Of a DNA stretch of 64,000 nt, positions 33,805-42,445 are shown piece by piece. The DNA is taken from assembly GCA_938030095.1 (NCBI GenBank), contig CALHGK010000009.1:1-64000 (forward strand). The letters are read 5' to 3'. Position 1 is the stretch's first letter. Each line of letters starts with the position of its first letter. The position numbers and the translations under genes were made by a program. The stretch is from an uncultured Candidatus Saccharibacteria bacterium. Lineage in GTDB: Bacteria > Patescibacteriota > Saccharimonadia > Saccharimonadales > Saccharimonadaceae. The notes under the pieces were generated by a model that saw nothing but the letters and a program-made list of their open reading frames with translations, made no database searches and had not been told where the DNA came from.

Positions 33805-35160
33805 TCACTCTGTGCGTAGCGCTTCGATTGGGTCGAGCTTGGCAGCCTTGCGGCTTGGCAGCCAGCCAGCAATGATCGCCACCAGCATCAGGCCAACCAC
33901 TACCGCAGTAGCATGCTCTGGTACAAAGACGAGAAGTTTATGATCACCAAAGTGGAGCTTCTCCGAAATCACCGGGTTGAGCGCTATGCCAGCACCCCAC
34001 GCGCCCAGCACGCCCAGCGCACCGCCCAGCAGGCCCACCCAGGCAGCCTCGTAGCGGAACAAGCGGCCAATATCGCGCCGGCTGGCACCGAGTGCCTTCA
34101 TCAGGCCAATCTGCTGCGTCCGCTCCAACACCGAGATGTACTGCGTGTTGACGATGCCAAAAATACTCACTATTAGCGCCAGCGCACCAAAGCCTAGCAC
34201 AACCCCTTGCAAGATATCGACAAAGCGAAAGAGCGTCTGCTGCAGATCCTTGGCAGTAGCTGCGGCGTAGCCATCTTTCTCGAGGGACTTCTTGGCAGCC
34301 TCGGCATCCTGCTTGGCAACCGCGGTGGCAGACATATACTTTTGGTATTGGCTCGTGCCCTTGGTACTGTAGTCACTCAGCTCGCGGGCTACTTTGGCAT
34401 TAATCCCAATGCCGCGCATTGCTTGGGTTTGGTCGGCCGATTTGCGCGTCACGGCCGCAATAGTAAAGGTCTTGTGCAGCTCCTTGCCATTGATCAGCTC
34501 ATTCACCCCAGCCTGCCCCTTCTCGGCAAAGACCTGCCCAAGCGTTGCTTCGTCGATCTTCTGTGGCATTTGCACCACTGTGACGGTCAGTTGTTTGCCC
34601 ACCATCTGGGCAGGCGATTGCCCTAGCGTCTCGGCATAGCTCTCAGGTATAACGGCTTCGCCAGGCGCGAGCTCAGTGCCCTTGCCTAGCTGTTTGCCAG
34701 CCACGACTTCGGCCGCGAGCGCACCATCAAAGACGCTCACATCACTGCTGTATTTCTTGTCTTTCTTGGCTGCAAAGCTCACATATTTGGGCTGGACCTG
34801 GTAGACTGGCCTCACCTTCTCGAGGTCGGTGCGTGCCGCCAGCTTGTCGATGTCTTTTTGGGTCAGGGCTTTATAATCATTGCCATAGCGGTTGATACTA
34901 TCAGGATTATACTCACGCAGGTCAGCCTGCTGGCCCGATTGTACCCCGATGAGTCGCTTGTCTTTGACAACAAACACCGCCTTGGCATCAATATTACTGC
35001 TAATCAGCCGGTCAATATACTGGCGTGCACCCTCGCCCGCCATCAGGCTCGCCATAATGGCGAAGCCGCCCACCGCGATGGCGATGCTGGTAAGCAGGGT
35101 GCGCATCTTGGCGCGGCGCAGGTTGCGGCCAGCGCGGCGAATGATATCAGTCGTCTTCAT
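33805..35160 (-). CDS. MacB-like ABC transporter permease
   Basis: 451 residues with the FtsX/MacB topology: TM helix about 21-45, a large periplasmic-type domain (about 46-310), and three C-terminal TM helices (about 320-345, 370-395, 415-440) with TQYISVLERTQQIGLMKALG, the coupling segment. Such permeases export or extract peptides and lipoproteins at the membrane. AGGAGG lies 10 bases before the ATG. Its ATPase is the upstream gene. Confidence 0.9.
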   Translation of the reverse strand: MKTTDIIRRAGRNLRRAKMRTLLTSIAIAVGGFAIMASLMAGEGARQYIDRLISSNIDAKAVFVVKDKRLIGVQSGQQADLREYNPDSINRYGNDYKALTQKDIDKLAARTDLEKVRPVYQVQPKYVSFAAKKDKKYSSDVSVFDGALAAEVVAGKQLGKGTELAPGEAVIPESYAETLGQSPAQMVGKQLTVTVVQMPQKIDEATLGQVFAEKGQAGVNELINGKELHKTFTIAAVTRKSADQTQAMRGIGINAKVARELSDYSTKGTSQYQKYMSATAVAKQDAEAAKKSLEKDGYAAATAKDLQQTLFRFVDILQGVVLGFGALALIVSIFGIVNTQYISVLERTQQIGLMKALGASRRDIGRLFRYEAAWVGLLGGALGVLGAWGAGIALNPVISEKLHFGDHKLLVFVPEHATAVVVGLMLVAIIAGWLPSRKAAKLDPIEALRTE

Positions 35161-35162
35161 GG

Positions 35163-35330
35163 TTAGTCTGCCCTCCTTGGTGTTGGCTTGGTGGTTGTGG
35201 ATTTGGCTTTTGTGGTGGTGCTCGTGGCTTTTTTCGTTGTTTTCTTAGGCTGCGTGGCAGGTGCTGTGGCTTTGGCTGAGCGACGAGTTGGCGCTTTTTT
35301 AGCCTTGGGAGAGGCTGGTTGCCTTATCAT
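35163..35330 (-). CDS. Lys/Thr/Pro-rich frame overlapping the ATPase 3' end (displaced tail or tiny basic protein)
   Basis: A frame shifted relative to the ATPase encodes about 55 residues, almost entirely Lys, Thr, Ala, Pro and Arg (QPASPKAKKAPTRRSAKA...), ending two bases before the permease start. The composition is that of a basic C-terminal tail. Deleting one G in AAGGCAACC at the ATPase end would fuse it to the ATPase. No Shine-Dalgarno supports an independent start. I think a frameshifted ATPase tail is the likelier reading. Confidence 0.35.
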   Translation of the reverse strand: MIRQPASPKAKKAPTRRSAKATAPATQPKKTTKKATSTTTKAKSTTTKPTPRRAD

Positions 35331-36006
35331 CCATAGCGCTGTCGTGATCAATCACCCCATCTTTGATACGAATGATGCGCTGGCAGCGCTGCGCCAGATC
35401 CTCGTCGTGTGTGACGATGATGAGCGTGGCACCATGCTCCTTAGTGTAATTGAATAGCAGGTCTTCTACCACCGCAGAAGTCGCTGAGTCGAGGTTGCCT
35501 GTGGGTTCGTCGGCAAAGAGAATCTGTGGCTCGGCAGCAATTGCCCTGGCGATCGCTAGGCGCTGCTTTTGCCCACCACTGAGGTCCTTAGCCCGCGCTT
35601 TGATCTTGCCCTCTAGACCAACTGCCTCGAGCGCCGCCACAATGCGCTGCTTGCGCTGACTGCGCGGTACACCTGCGGTCTCGAGCGACAGACTCACATT
35701 GTCATAGCAGCTCTCGCCGCCCTCCACAAAGAAACTCTGGAAGATGAAGCCCATCGTCCGCGCCCGAAAGCGATCGGTCGCCTTGCGCTTGAGCCGCAAG
35801 ATATCCTCACCATTGATGATTACCTCGCCCTGCTGCGGCTTATCCAGGCCAGAGATAGCGTGCATCAGCGTGGACTTGCCCGAGCCCGACTTGCCCAGCA
35901 CTGCCACGCTCGACCCCTCCTCGATTGCAAGGCTTACGTCCTTGAGGGCGGTGAAGGTGTTTTTCTTCTTGCCATAGACTTTGGTAATGTTTTTTATTTC
36001 GATCAT
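35299..36006 (-). CDS. ABC transporter ATP-binding protein (MacB/LolD type)
   Basis: 235 residues: Walker A LGKSGSGKSTLMHAI, Q-loop FIFQSFF, signature LSGGQKQRLAIARA, Walker B ILFADEPTGNLDS, and the His-loop IIVTHDEDL. It pairs with the FtsX-type permease downstream. The ATG at 36006 has GGAGG four bases upstream; the promoter TTGCTA-17-TATAAT gives a leader of about 26 bases. Its C-terminus may have been cut short by a frameshift (see the overlapping basic frame). Confidence 0.93.
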   Translation of the reverse strand: MIEIKNITKVYGKKKNTFTALKDVSLAIEEGSSVAVLGKSGSGKSTLMHAISGLDKPQQGEVIINGEDILRLKRKATDRFRARTMGFIFQSFFVEGGESCYDNVSLSLETAGVPRSQRKQRIVAALEAVGLEGKIKARAKDLSGGQKQRLAIARAIAAEPQILFADEPTGNLDSATSAVVEDLLFNYTKEHGATLIIVTHDEDLAQRCQRIIRIKDGVIDHDSAMDDKATSLSQG

Positions 36007-36038
36007 TGCGCCTCCATAAGCTGCTAATGTTAATAGCA

Positions 36039-36067
36039 ATTATACCGCAATCACCCAGTGATAGCAA
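36039..36067 (-). promoter_or_regulatory. Promoter TTGCTA-17-TATAAT of the ABC exporter operon
   Basis: Good -10 and spacing; unlike many neighbours it has a leader with a Shine-Dalgarno. Confidence 0.65.
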
Positions 36068-36341
36068 ACGAAGTGAACGACGATTGTGCAGTTTTCTAAC
36101 GCTTGAGAAGCAACATTCTACCAAGGCTGAATCTAGAAACCTTGCATATATGAACTAATACTCCCTCTACTTCATTTGGGTGGAGTACAAAAACGCGTTG
36201 CCATAAAAACACCGCTATACTCATTCAAACGAAACGCCAAACGATCTTGAGCATGATCTCTAGAAGACCGATATCTTCAAAAAAGATTCACTCCCCTGCT
36301 CAATAGGACGTGAGGTACGTCTGAAAACAAGCATGGAGAAA
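36068..36341. other. Intergenic stretch, no gene recognised
   Basis: Upstream of the ABC promoter and downstream of uppP. Short inverted repeats (TACTCC/GGAGTA near 36161-36190) are seen, but no open frame with a convincing start and no tRNA-like fold. Confidence 0.5.
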
Positions 36342-37175
36342 TTACACCGGTGCCAACGCACCCACTGCAAGTAGGATGATGAGTAGTGTGCTCAGCGCCA
36401 AGCGGTAAGCGACGAACTTATCAAATGAGTTACTCGAAACAAAGCGCAGTAGCCACGAGATTGCTACATACCCCACCACAAAGGATATAATGATTCCCAG
36501 TATCATCTGTGGCCAACCAATTAAGCGGCCAATCTGCTGCGACTGCGTCACGGCCTCCAGCCCACCAGCTGTCATCAATGCCGGAATCCCCAAGAAAAAG
36601 CTCATTCGCGTGGCAGTGGTGCGGTCGATATCGCGGAATAGCCCCGAGGCAATCGTCGCTCCCGAGCGCGACACCCCCGGAATGAGCGACAGGCACTGCA
36701 TCAGGCCCATTGCCATAGCATCGCGCCAGGTAAGGTTGCGCTCATGGCGTGTCTCACGCCCCCGGCGGTCGGCCAAAAACAGTACAATACTCCAAATCAT
36801 CAGCCCAGCCGCGACAAACCACAGGCCGCGCAGCACCGTCTCGATCGTGTCCTTCAGGAGCAGCCCCACCACCGCAATCGGCAGCGAACCAATGATGACA
36901 TACCACCCCATTCGGTAGTGAAACGTCCGCGCCCGCGGGTTCACCACGCCAGCACACCACGCCGAGGCAATGCGCCAAATGTCCTGCCAGAAATAGACAA
37001 TCGCCGCAGCAATCGCCCCAATCTGCACCACCGCCGTAAAGGCAACAAGCCCCGGGTCGCTCACCGAGTAGCCCAGCAACTTCTCGGCCAGCATCAAGTG
37101 GCCCGTACTCGAGATGGGCAAAAACTCGGTAATCCCCTCGACAATGCCAAGAATAATAATATGCAGCCAATCCAT
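36342..37175 (-). CDS. uppP: Undecaprenyl-diphosphatase
   Basis: Membrane phosphatase recycling undecaprenyl pyrophosphate to the lipid carrier used for cell-wall synthesis; formerly BacA. 277 residues, about eight hydrophobic segments, with both signature motifs: EGITEFLPISSTGHLML (13-29) and PGVSRSGAT (166-174). AAGGAA lies nine bases before the ATG; promoter TTGGTG-17-TATACT upstream. Works with UppS encoded at 49958. Confidence 0.96.
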   Translation of the reverse strand: MDWLHIIILGIVEGITEFLPISSTGHLMLAEKLLGYSVSDPGLVAFTAVVQIGAIAAAIVYFWQDIWRIASAWCAGVVNPRARTFHYRMGWYVIIGSLPIAVVGLLLKDTIETVLRGLWFVAAGLMIWSIVLFLADRRGRETRHERNLTWRDAMAMGLMQCLSLIPGVSRSGATIASGLFRDIDRTTATRMSFFLGIPALMTAGGLEAVTQSQQIGRLIGWPQMILGIIISFVVGYVAISWLLRFVSSNSFDKFVAYRLALSTLLIILLAVGALAPV

Positions 37176-37202
37176 GATGTGTTTTCCTTATGTCTCGTAC
37201 CA

Positions 37203-37231
37203 AGTATACCAAGTTCGCCACAAAGCACCAA
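37203..37231 (-). promoter_or_regulatory. uppP promoter TTGGTG-17-TATACT
   Basis: Leader of about 20 bases with AAGGAA. Confidence 0.5.
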
Positions 37232-37325
37232 GCCGGAAATGAAAAATGGTGATCACGCTAGTTTGTATCTAAAAGCCATGCACGATTGTTGACAGTGATA
37301 TTTTGGGACTGGAGCTGGCAAAAAC

Positions 37326-37354
37326 TTGACACAGGGTTCATATATTGATATATA
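37326..37354 (+). promoter_or_regulatory. Promoter TTGACA-17-TATATA of the small-peptide/RNA unit
   Basis: Consensus -35 and ideal spacing. Transcription from near 37361 to the terminator at 37725 would give an RNA of about 365 bases containing the 30-codon frame. Confidence 0.7.
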
Positions 37355-37437
37355 TATTAACTTTTGCTCGAAGTCTGGCTTAGGGCAAGAGTTGCCCTTT
37401 GCTTCGAGCTCACTTTCTGAGAGAGGAGGTGAGAAGG

Positions 37438-37530
37438 ATGGAAGACGTTCTTGTCCACGGACTTGGAATAGGCGGCATCATTCTGATGCTGATCGTCATT
37501 ACTATGTGCGCCGGAGACATCGAAGATTAA
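37438..37530 (+). CDS. Thirty-residue membrane peptide
   Basis: A strong AGGAGGTGA site six bases from the ATG precedes a 30-codon frame: MEDVLVHGLG, then a hydrophobic stretch (IGGIILMLIVITM, about 11-23) and an acidic end (GDIED). It fits a single-pass membrane microprotein. A consensus promoter lies 84 bases before the frame and a terminator 157 bases after it, so it is the only frame in the transcript. Family unknown; too short for ordinary gene finders. Confidence 0.55.
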   Translation: MEDVLVHGLGIGGIILMLIVITMCAGDIED

Positions 37531-37538
37531 GGGCTCCT

Positions 37539-37647
37539 AGCCCACCGAGCATAGCTCACTAGAATCATCTCAATCTGATCGCAGTGCCTGTAGCGCACTC
37601 TCGGGTTGAGATATATCCGGGTTCAGTTTGAGTATGGTTGGTGGGCT
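37539..37647 (+). ncRNA. Possible structured RNA in the 3' part of the small-peptide transcript
   Basis: Three nested helices can form: AGCCCACC/GGTGGGCT (37539-37546 with 37640-37647), ATCTCAA/TTGAGAT (37567-37573 with 37606-37612) and AGTGC/GCACT (37583-37587 with 37595-37599). No resemblance to tmRNA, RNase P RNA or SRP RNA that I can see. It may be a 3' regulatory structure of the peptide mRNA or a small RNA. Confidence 0.4.
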
Positions 37648-37686
37648 ATGTTCTTGGCACATTTGCTTTTCTGTTCTTGCATCAAG

Positions 37687-37725
37687 AAGCGACCACTATG
37701 AGAGAGTGGCCGCTTGTTTGTTGTT
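37687..37725. terminator. Terminator of the small-peptide/RNA unit
   Basis: Eleven-base arms AAGCGACCACT / AGTGGCCGCTT with one mismatch, followed by GTTTGTTGTT on the plus strand; it may also serve the convergent DUF2207 gene. Confidence 0.7.
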
Positions 37726-37771
37726 GCAAAAGAAGGGTTGAGATATACCTGCGCGCTGGGGCGAGTGGGCT

Positions 37772-39622
37772 CTACCACCCACCGCCGCCACCGCCGCCAC
37801 CGCCGCCGCCGGAGAAGCCACCACCAGTTGAGCCACCACTCGATGACGAGAAGTCACTCGAACCCACAGAGGTAGAGCTCGACAAGCTACTCATACTCGA
37901 GACAAACATTGCTGCATTGAAAGCACCTTGGCCAGTATACCAATTGGGCTGAGTGCCTACTTCCTCATAGTACTGCCCCAGCTGCTGGCTCCACTGCTTC
38001 TCTTGACCAAAGAGCACAGCATAGGGCAAGACCCGCTCGTAGAGTTTGACGAGCTGAGCGTGGTCACCAATATCAACCTTCTCAGCAGTCTCAGGGCTCT
38101 GCAGCAGGCGTAGACGGTCAGCCTCGGCGTAGCGGATATACATCTTGAGCCCCAGTAGGTAGCGGCGCAATGCCAGCCCTTTGTCCGATAGTGGCTTAGC
38201 AAAGCCCAGCTTACCAATGATAATCACAATAAAGACCCCTGGGAAGAAGAGGAATTGCAGCCCGCTGAGGAACGGCACAAACATCGTGGCTGCACACAGC
38301 AGCAGCACTAGCGTGCCCAACACACTCGCAAGGATACGGAAGCCCCGTGTACCCTTCCGGCTTGTGTCGCGCAGCTTGTATGTGTGGTCGATGAGCTCAT
38401 CGAGCTTCTTGGCATTATCACTCAGGCGGAAGGCGTAGGAGGTATTGTTGCGCAGCGTCTTGAGGTTGATGCGCTCGCCCACCGCAGGCAAATGGCCGAA
38501 GATATCGCCCAGGATCTCTTGCTCCTCGGGGTGGAGGCTGCTCACATCTTTGACAACCTCGAGCTTGTACTGCGCCCGCGAGAAGAACGTCTTGGGCTTG
38601 ACCTCAATCAAACGAATGTAGTGCCGCACCGCCCAGTCGATCATCTGCGCTGCCATAGCTGAGCCCTTCACCATCCGGAATGGCCGCACGATCTCCGCTG
38701 CTGTTGTCACACTTGTGCTCGGTGGTGGCAGGTATTCTGGCACAATCGTCCCTAGCTCCTTGCTCCGGCCAATTGCCCGCTGATAGAGCCAATACACCAC
38801 ACTCGAGACAAGCCCCAGCACTAGCATACTCACAAAGAATATGAGTGGGAGAAGTGCCTCCAGCCGCTCTTGAAACACCTCCCCCGGCGTCTTCTTATAC
38901 TCCGCAAAGGTGCCTTGCGGGAAGCCCACTGCCAGTGTCATGCCAGCATATGGCGCAAGGTAGCCCACCGAGGCAGTTATGGTGTCGACGCTTGGTGACG
39001 TGACGGTGCAGGTGGTGCGACTCCCTTGCTTGCCAGTGTAGCATTGCGGCGTCGTCCGGCTGATGGCGGCAAGCTCGGGGCTTAGCTTGAGCGTGGCGGT
39101 GGCATTGCTAATAGGCACGCGCCACGATGTGCCAATCACATCCCAGTAGAATTCATTCTTTTGCGTGTCGCCGTAGTTCCACGTCACATCGCGCTGGGTA
39201 TAGGTAATGACGTATGTCTTGCTGCCCGAGACGTAGGTATCTTTGTTGCCAATGCGCAGGGTGTTGCCCGACCAACTATATTCATAATCCTTACCATGCT
39301 CATCCTGCACCGAGCCAAGCGCAAAGCTCGTGTGGTGACCCTTGTACTGCGTAACGAACTCTGGTGCCAGGCCATGGTTCTGCTCTGGCGGGAAGTTCGC
39401 TGTAATAGTGAGCTTTGTCTTGAGGGTGGAGCGCTTCTCGCTATCGCGCCCGAGCTCCATATCAACCGCATATTTGGTAATGGTGAAATTATCTTTACTA
39501 CTACTGCTCGATGATGAATAGGCTCGTACCGATGTATCGGCCTGCATTGGCACTGCCCCGAGCGCGGTGCCCAGCAGCACCAAGCAGACACCGATTGCAG
39601 ATATCACGCGTGTCATTCTCAT
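37772..39622 (-). CDS. DUF2207 family membrane protein with poly-Gly tail
   Basis: 616 residues: signal peptide (about 1-28), an extracytoplasmic beta-rich DUF2207 domain (about 38-245; includes YVITYTQRDVTWNYGD), TM helix about 260-285, a cytoplasmic part, two adjacent hydrophobic segments (about 425-470), and a Ser-rich then Gly-rich C-terminus ending in eleven glycines and a tryptophan. This is the usual DUF2207 layout, whose function is unknown. The start was set by the perfect promoter TTGACA-17-CACAAT, six bases from ATG 39622, rather than the upstream start that would overlap it. Confidence 0.85.
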   Translation of the reverse strand: MRMTRVISAIGVCLVLLGTALGAVPMQADTSVRAYSSSSSSSKDNFTITKYAVDMELGRDSEKRSTLKTKLTITANFPPEQNHGLAPEFVTQYKGHHTSFALGSVQDEHGKDYEYSWSGNTLRIGNKDTYVSGSKTYVITYTQRDVTWNYGDTQKNEFYWDVIGTSWRVPISNATATLKLSPELAAISRTTPQCYTGKQGSRTTCTVTSPSVDTITASVGYLAPYAGMTLAVGFPQGTFAEYKKTPGEVFQERLEALLPLIFFVSMLVLGLVSSVVYWLYQRAIGRSKELGTIVPEYLPPPSTSVTTAAEIVRPFRMVKGSAMAAQMIDWAVRHYIRLIEVKPKTFFSRAQYKLEVVKDVSSLHPEEQEILGDIFGHLPAVGERINLKTLRNNTSYAFRLSDNAKKLDELIDHTYKLRDTSRKGTRGFRILASVLGTLVLLLCAATMFVPFLSGLQFLFFPGVFIVIIIGKLGFAKPLSDKGLALRRYLLGLKMYIRYAEADRLRLLQSPETAEKVDIGDHAQLVKLYERVLPYAVLFGQEKQWSQQLGQYYEEVGTQPNWYTGQGAFNAAMFVSSMSSLSSSTSVGSSDFSSSSGGSTGGGFSGGGGGGGGGGGW

Positions 39623-39628
39623 ACATCG

Positions 39629-39657
39629 ATTGTGCGCCATGCAGCACAGAATGTCAA
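39629..39657 (-). promoter_or_regulatory. Promoter TTGACA-17-CACAAT, leaderless
   Basis: Consensus -35 and ideal spacing; the -10 ends six bases before the ATG. Confidence 0.65.
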
Positions 39658-39739
39658 ACGCGAGCATCGCTCAAGGATCACTGGTCTATGTAGCGCCTAG
39701 ACCCTGCAACTTACCGCAGCCTGCTATACTGTCCTGTCG

Positions 39740-39847
39740 ATGAAATATTTGCTAGGATCAACCTCTCGTCAGTCTCGGCCCACCAGCGCCAAGGCCAAAA
39801 ATTGGCTGCCACCAACTAGTCTATTCATTCTCAAATATCCTCACTAA
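39740..39847 (+). CDS. Possible 35-residue small protein
   Basis: TGCTATACT (box 39725-39730) ends nine bases before the ATG of a 35-codon basic frame (MKYLLGSTSRQSRPTSAKAK...). The promoter layout matches that of genuine leaderless genes here, but the frame is short and I see no other support. It is the only candidate in the 335-base gap between the DUF2207 gene and the next gene. Confidence 0.25.
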   Translation: MKYLLGSTSRQSRPTSAKAKNWLPPTSLFILKYPH

Positions 39848-39920
39848 TCACTTCCTCTTACCTCTGTTAATCTCTGTTCAAGCTATACCGCTTATGCTGT
39901 GATATTGCAAATGGTTATGC

Positions 39921-39926
39921 TATACT
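39921..39926 (+). promoter_or_regulatory. -10 box of the 789-residue surface protein gene
   Basis: TATGCTATACT carries the TG extension; weak -35 (TGTGAT, 17 bases upstream). Confidence 0.45.
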
Positions 39927-39957
39927 CACAGGCAATACCCAACGACTAATCGGCGAG

Positions 39958-42327
39958 GTGAGGAGTATAGCAGGAGTGAGACGATATTGGACGCATTTCC
40001 GATTTGCAAGTGTGGCAGCAGTGGTAGTGCTAGGAGTTAGCTTTATGCAGCTACGTCAGGTGGCAATGGCCGAGCCCGCCACGAATTCTGGCTCTAACTC
40101 ATCCACCAAAAAAGACGATAAGCCCGACATCTGCGACCCCAACACGATGCGCTTCAAGACTACAGCGCTGAGCTCCCCCACCGACAAAGCCCGCGCTGCC
40201 AAGGCCCTCGCCAACCTCCGCGGCCTCATGCAGCCCATCCGCAACGCTGGCGATGGCAGCACCATCACCGCTGCCAAGCAATACGGCACGGACTACACTG
40301 GCGAGATAAAGGGCTCATTCCAGCTCAAGAACAGTGGTAGCTATGCCACTGGCAACCCCACGCCCCTCTCCGTCACCTCGCCATCATCGGTGCCAGGCAC
40401 CTACCGCGGCAAAGTCTCGGGCAAAGCGCCCACCGGTGGCAGCCGCGTCGTTAAAGCCTTCCGCGCTACTGATGCCGAGTATGAGCAAGGCAAGGTTACC
40501 CCTGCTCAGGTGCAGGGCGACGGTAGCTGGACGCTCGACCTCTCGCCAGTCGATGGCAGCATAGGCGGCGAGTGGCGCTTCCGTCTCTACGACGCCAGTA
40601 GCGGCCAACCCCTCGGCGAGAGCTGGCCACGCGTCACGGAGTACCAAAATGTCGAGATCCAATCCTACGTGATTACCGACCAAACCTACCTCGTTGCCAA
40701 GCAAGCCGCCAACACGAATAACACCTTTAGCTTCCCCGGTACCGAGAAGGGCCACAAGATGCTGCGTCTGGTGGATACGCGCAGCAACAAGATCCTCGCT
40801 GAGTACTTCCAGCCACAGCTAGCGGGGCTGATCCGCTCGTACGAGTTCTCGCCTGGCCAAGATGGCTACGGCACACACCGAGTGCATTATTCATTTATGT
40901 ACGATCAGTCGCTCGCGCTGCTCGTGGCGGTTGGTGCGGGCGATAAAGCAATGGCAGACCAGCTCGTCAATGGCTTCAAGACTATCCAGGTCAAGTCCGG
41001 TCGGTCGCGCGGGGCCTTCCCCTCTAGCGCCCACCAGCTCGACCCCAGCAACCAGCAGGCGCGCTACTACACTGGCGGTGTCGCCTTCGTCCTCTACGCG
41101 CTCATCCGCTACCAAGAGAAGTTTGGCGATATCAATGGCGTCAGTAGCATGGTGCGCTCTGCCTTGGCTTGGGTCAAGACCAAGAAAAGTACATCCGGCC
41201 CCGGTGCTGGCCTCTACCGCGGCGGTACAAATATCAATGACGATGACAACAACAAGCAGTTCGAGATCGCCTGGCACTCCACCGAGCATAATACCGACCT
41301 CTGGCACGTGTATGAGCGAGCCTCGCAAGTCTATGGCGACGCCAGCTACCGCCAAGAGGCCGACAGCCTGGCCAAAGTCATTATGGAGAAACTATGGAAC
41401 AAAGCCGAGAACCGCTTCGACCAAGGGCTCGACGACCACGCCAAAGCGCTGGACACCTCCAGCTGGGGCTCTATCTTCCTCAACGCAATTGGTGAGTACG
41501 ACAAAGCCAAAGTCTCGCTAGCCTACACACGCAACTTTGCCATGAGCCGCGCCGGGTCTCAGGGCTACACTCCATACCTGACTGGCACGTACACCCCCAC
41601 CGTCTGGTTTGAAGGGACATTCGGCGTCACGCAGGCCTACAACGTCGCAGGCAACAAAGACGAAGTTGCTGCCAGTGCCCAGCGAACGTACCCATCTCAG
41701 GGAGCTAACGGTGCTTGGCCGTACGTCACCAATGTCGACGAAGCCAACCAAATGACCAATGCATACTCCGTGGCCTCGACCGCTTGGTATTTGCTGGCTA
41801 CTGCCTACCCCGACGCCATTTGGTCGGAATGCCGCACCGACAAAAAACCCGACGAGAAAAAACAGCCGCCAATGGTGCGCCACATCGGCAAGGTCACCCT
41901 AGACAAGTTCCTCGCCGGCGAAGACAAACCGCTGTGGGTCTTCATCCTTATATCACTGCTCGCTCTCTTGGTTGGTATTGCCGCGCTCATCCTCTACCTC
42001 ATCCGGCGTTATCGCGCCAAGAATACTGCCACGACACAGCTGGGTAGCAAAGACAATAACACCCCTCCTGGTGGGCCACCAAGCCCGAGTGGTGGTAGCG
42101 GTACGCCTCCTCCACCAAGCAGTTCGTCAGCCCTAAGTAGCCCATCAGCCAGCGACCTAGGTGGCCTCGCAATGAGCGCCCCACCGCGCACCACTCCGCC
42201 GCCGCACCGCTCTAGTGTATCACCTAGCCGCGGCACCTCCATCGCCGTCCAGAGCGGCACCTCGCACCATGCATCACCGCGACCCGCGCCAAGCAGCCCA
42301 CCACGACCACCAAGTGTATCGGGTTAG
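39958..42327 (+). CDS. Large secreted protein with helical-toroid (glycosidase-like) domain and C-terminal anchor
   Basis: Up to 789 residues. Signal peptide (about 10-38), a beta-sandwich part (about 110-225), a long alpha-helical region (about 255-610) resembling six-hairpin glycosidase toroids (YGTHRVHYSFMYDQSLALL, ARYYTGGVAFVLYALIRYQ, TDLWHVYERASQVYGD), one TM helix (about 645-668), and a Pro/Ser/Thr-rich cytoplasmic tail of about 110 residues. GTG at 39958 or GTG at 39976 (GAGGAG upstream) may be the start. A carbohydrate substrate is inferred from the fold resemblance only. Strong terminator follows. Confidence 0.75.
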   Translation: MRSIAGVRRYWTHFRFASVAAVVVLGVSFMQLRQVAMAEPATNSGSNSSTKKDDKPDICDPNTMRFKTTALSSPTDKARAAKALANLRGLMQPIRNAGDGSTITAAKQYGTDYTGEIKGSFQLKNSGSYATGNPTPLSVTSPSSVPGTYRGKVSGKAPTGGSRVVKAFRATDAEYEQGKVTPAQVQGDGSWTLDLSPVDGSIGGEWRFRLYDASSGQPLGESWPRVTEYQNVEIQSYVITDQTYLVAKQAANTNNTFSFPGTEKGHKMLRLVDTRSNKILAEYFQPQLAGLIRSYEFSPGQDGYGTHRVHYSFMYDQSLALLVAVGAGDKAMADQLVNGFKTIQVKSGRSRGAFPSSAHQLDPSNQQARYYTGGVAFVLYALIRYQEKFGDINGVSSMVRSALAWVKTKKSTSGPGAGLYRGGTNINDDDNNKQFEIAWHSTEHNTDLWHVYERASQVYGDASYRQEADSLAKVIMEKLWNKAENRFDQGLDDHAKALDTSSWGSIFLNAIGEYDKAKVSLAYTRNFAMSRAGSQGYTPYLTGTYTPTVWFEGTFGVTQAYNVAGNKDEVAASAQRTYPSQGANGAWPYVTNVDEANQMTNAYSVASTAWYLLATAYPDAIWSECRTDKKPDEKKQPPMVRHIGKVTLDKFLAGEDKPLWVFILISLLALLVGIAALILYLIRRYRAKNTATTQLGSKDNNTPPGGPPSPSGGSGTPPPPSSSSALSSPSASDLGGLAMSAPPRTTPPPHRSSVSPSRGTSIAVQSGTSHHASPRPAPSSPPRPPSVSG

Positions 42328-42346
42328 CTCACAGCGATGAGCGTGC

Positions 42347-42380
42347 AAAAACCACCAGATCTTGCTGGTGGTTTTGTTTT
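42347..42380 (+). terminator. Strong terminator of the 789-residue protein gene
   Basis: Eleven-bp perfect stem AAAACCACCAG / CTGGTGGTTTT, six-base loop, then GTTTTG. Confidence 0.9.
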
Positions 42381-42445
42381 GCGTAAACGGGCTCTCGTGA
42401 CCATACTGCGGCAGTCTATAGTCTCCCCTTCTAGCATTTCTCTGC

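Noticed and set aside
37326..37562. Plus-strand frame of 78 codons overlapping the small-peptide unit
   Set aside because: Its start overlaps the -35 box and it has no ribosome binding site, whereas the 30-codon frame at 37438 has a strong one.
37539..37647. tmRNA, RNase P RNA, SRP RNA or 6S RNA at this place
   Set aside because: No tag frame with a tRNA-like end, no GAGGAAAGTCC-type RNase P core, no SRP Alu or GGAA tetraloop pattern; kept only as an unclassified structured RNA.
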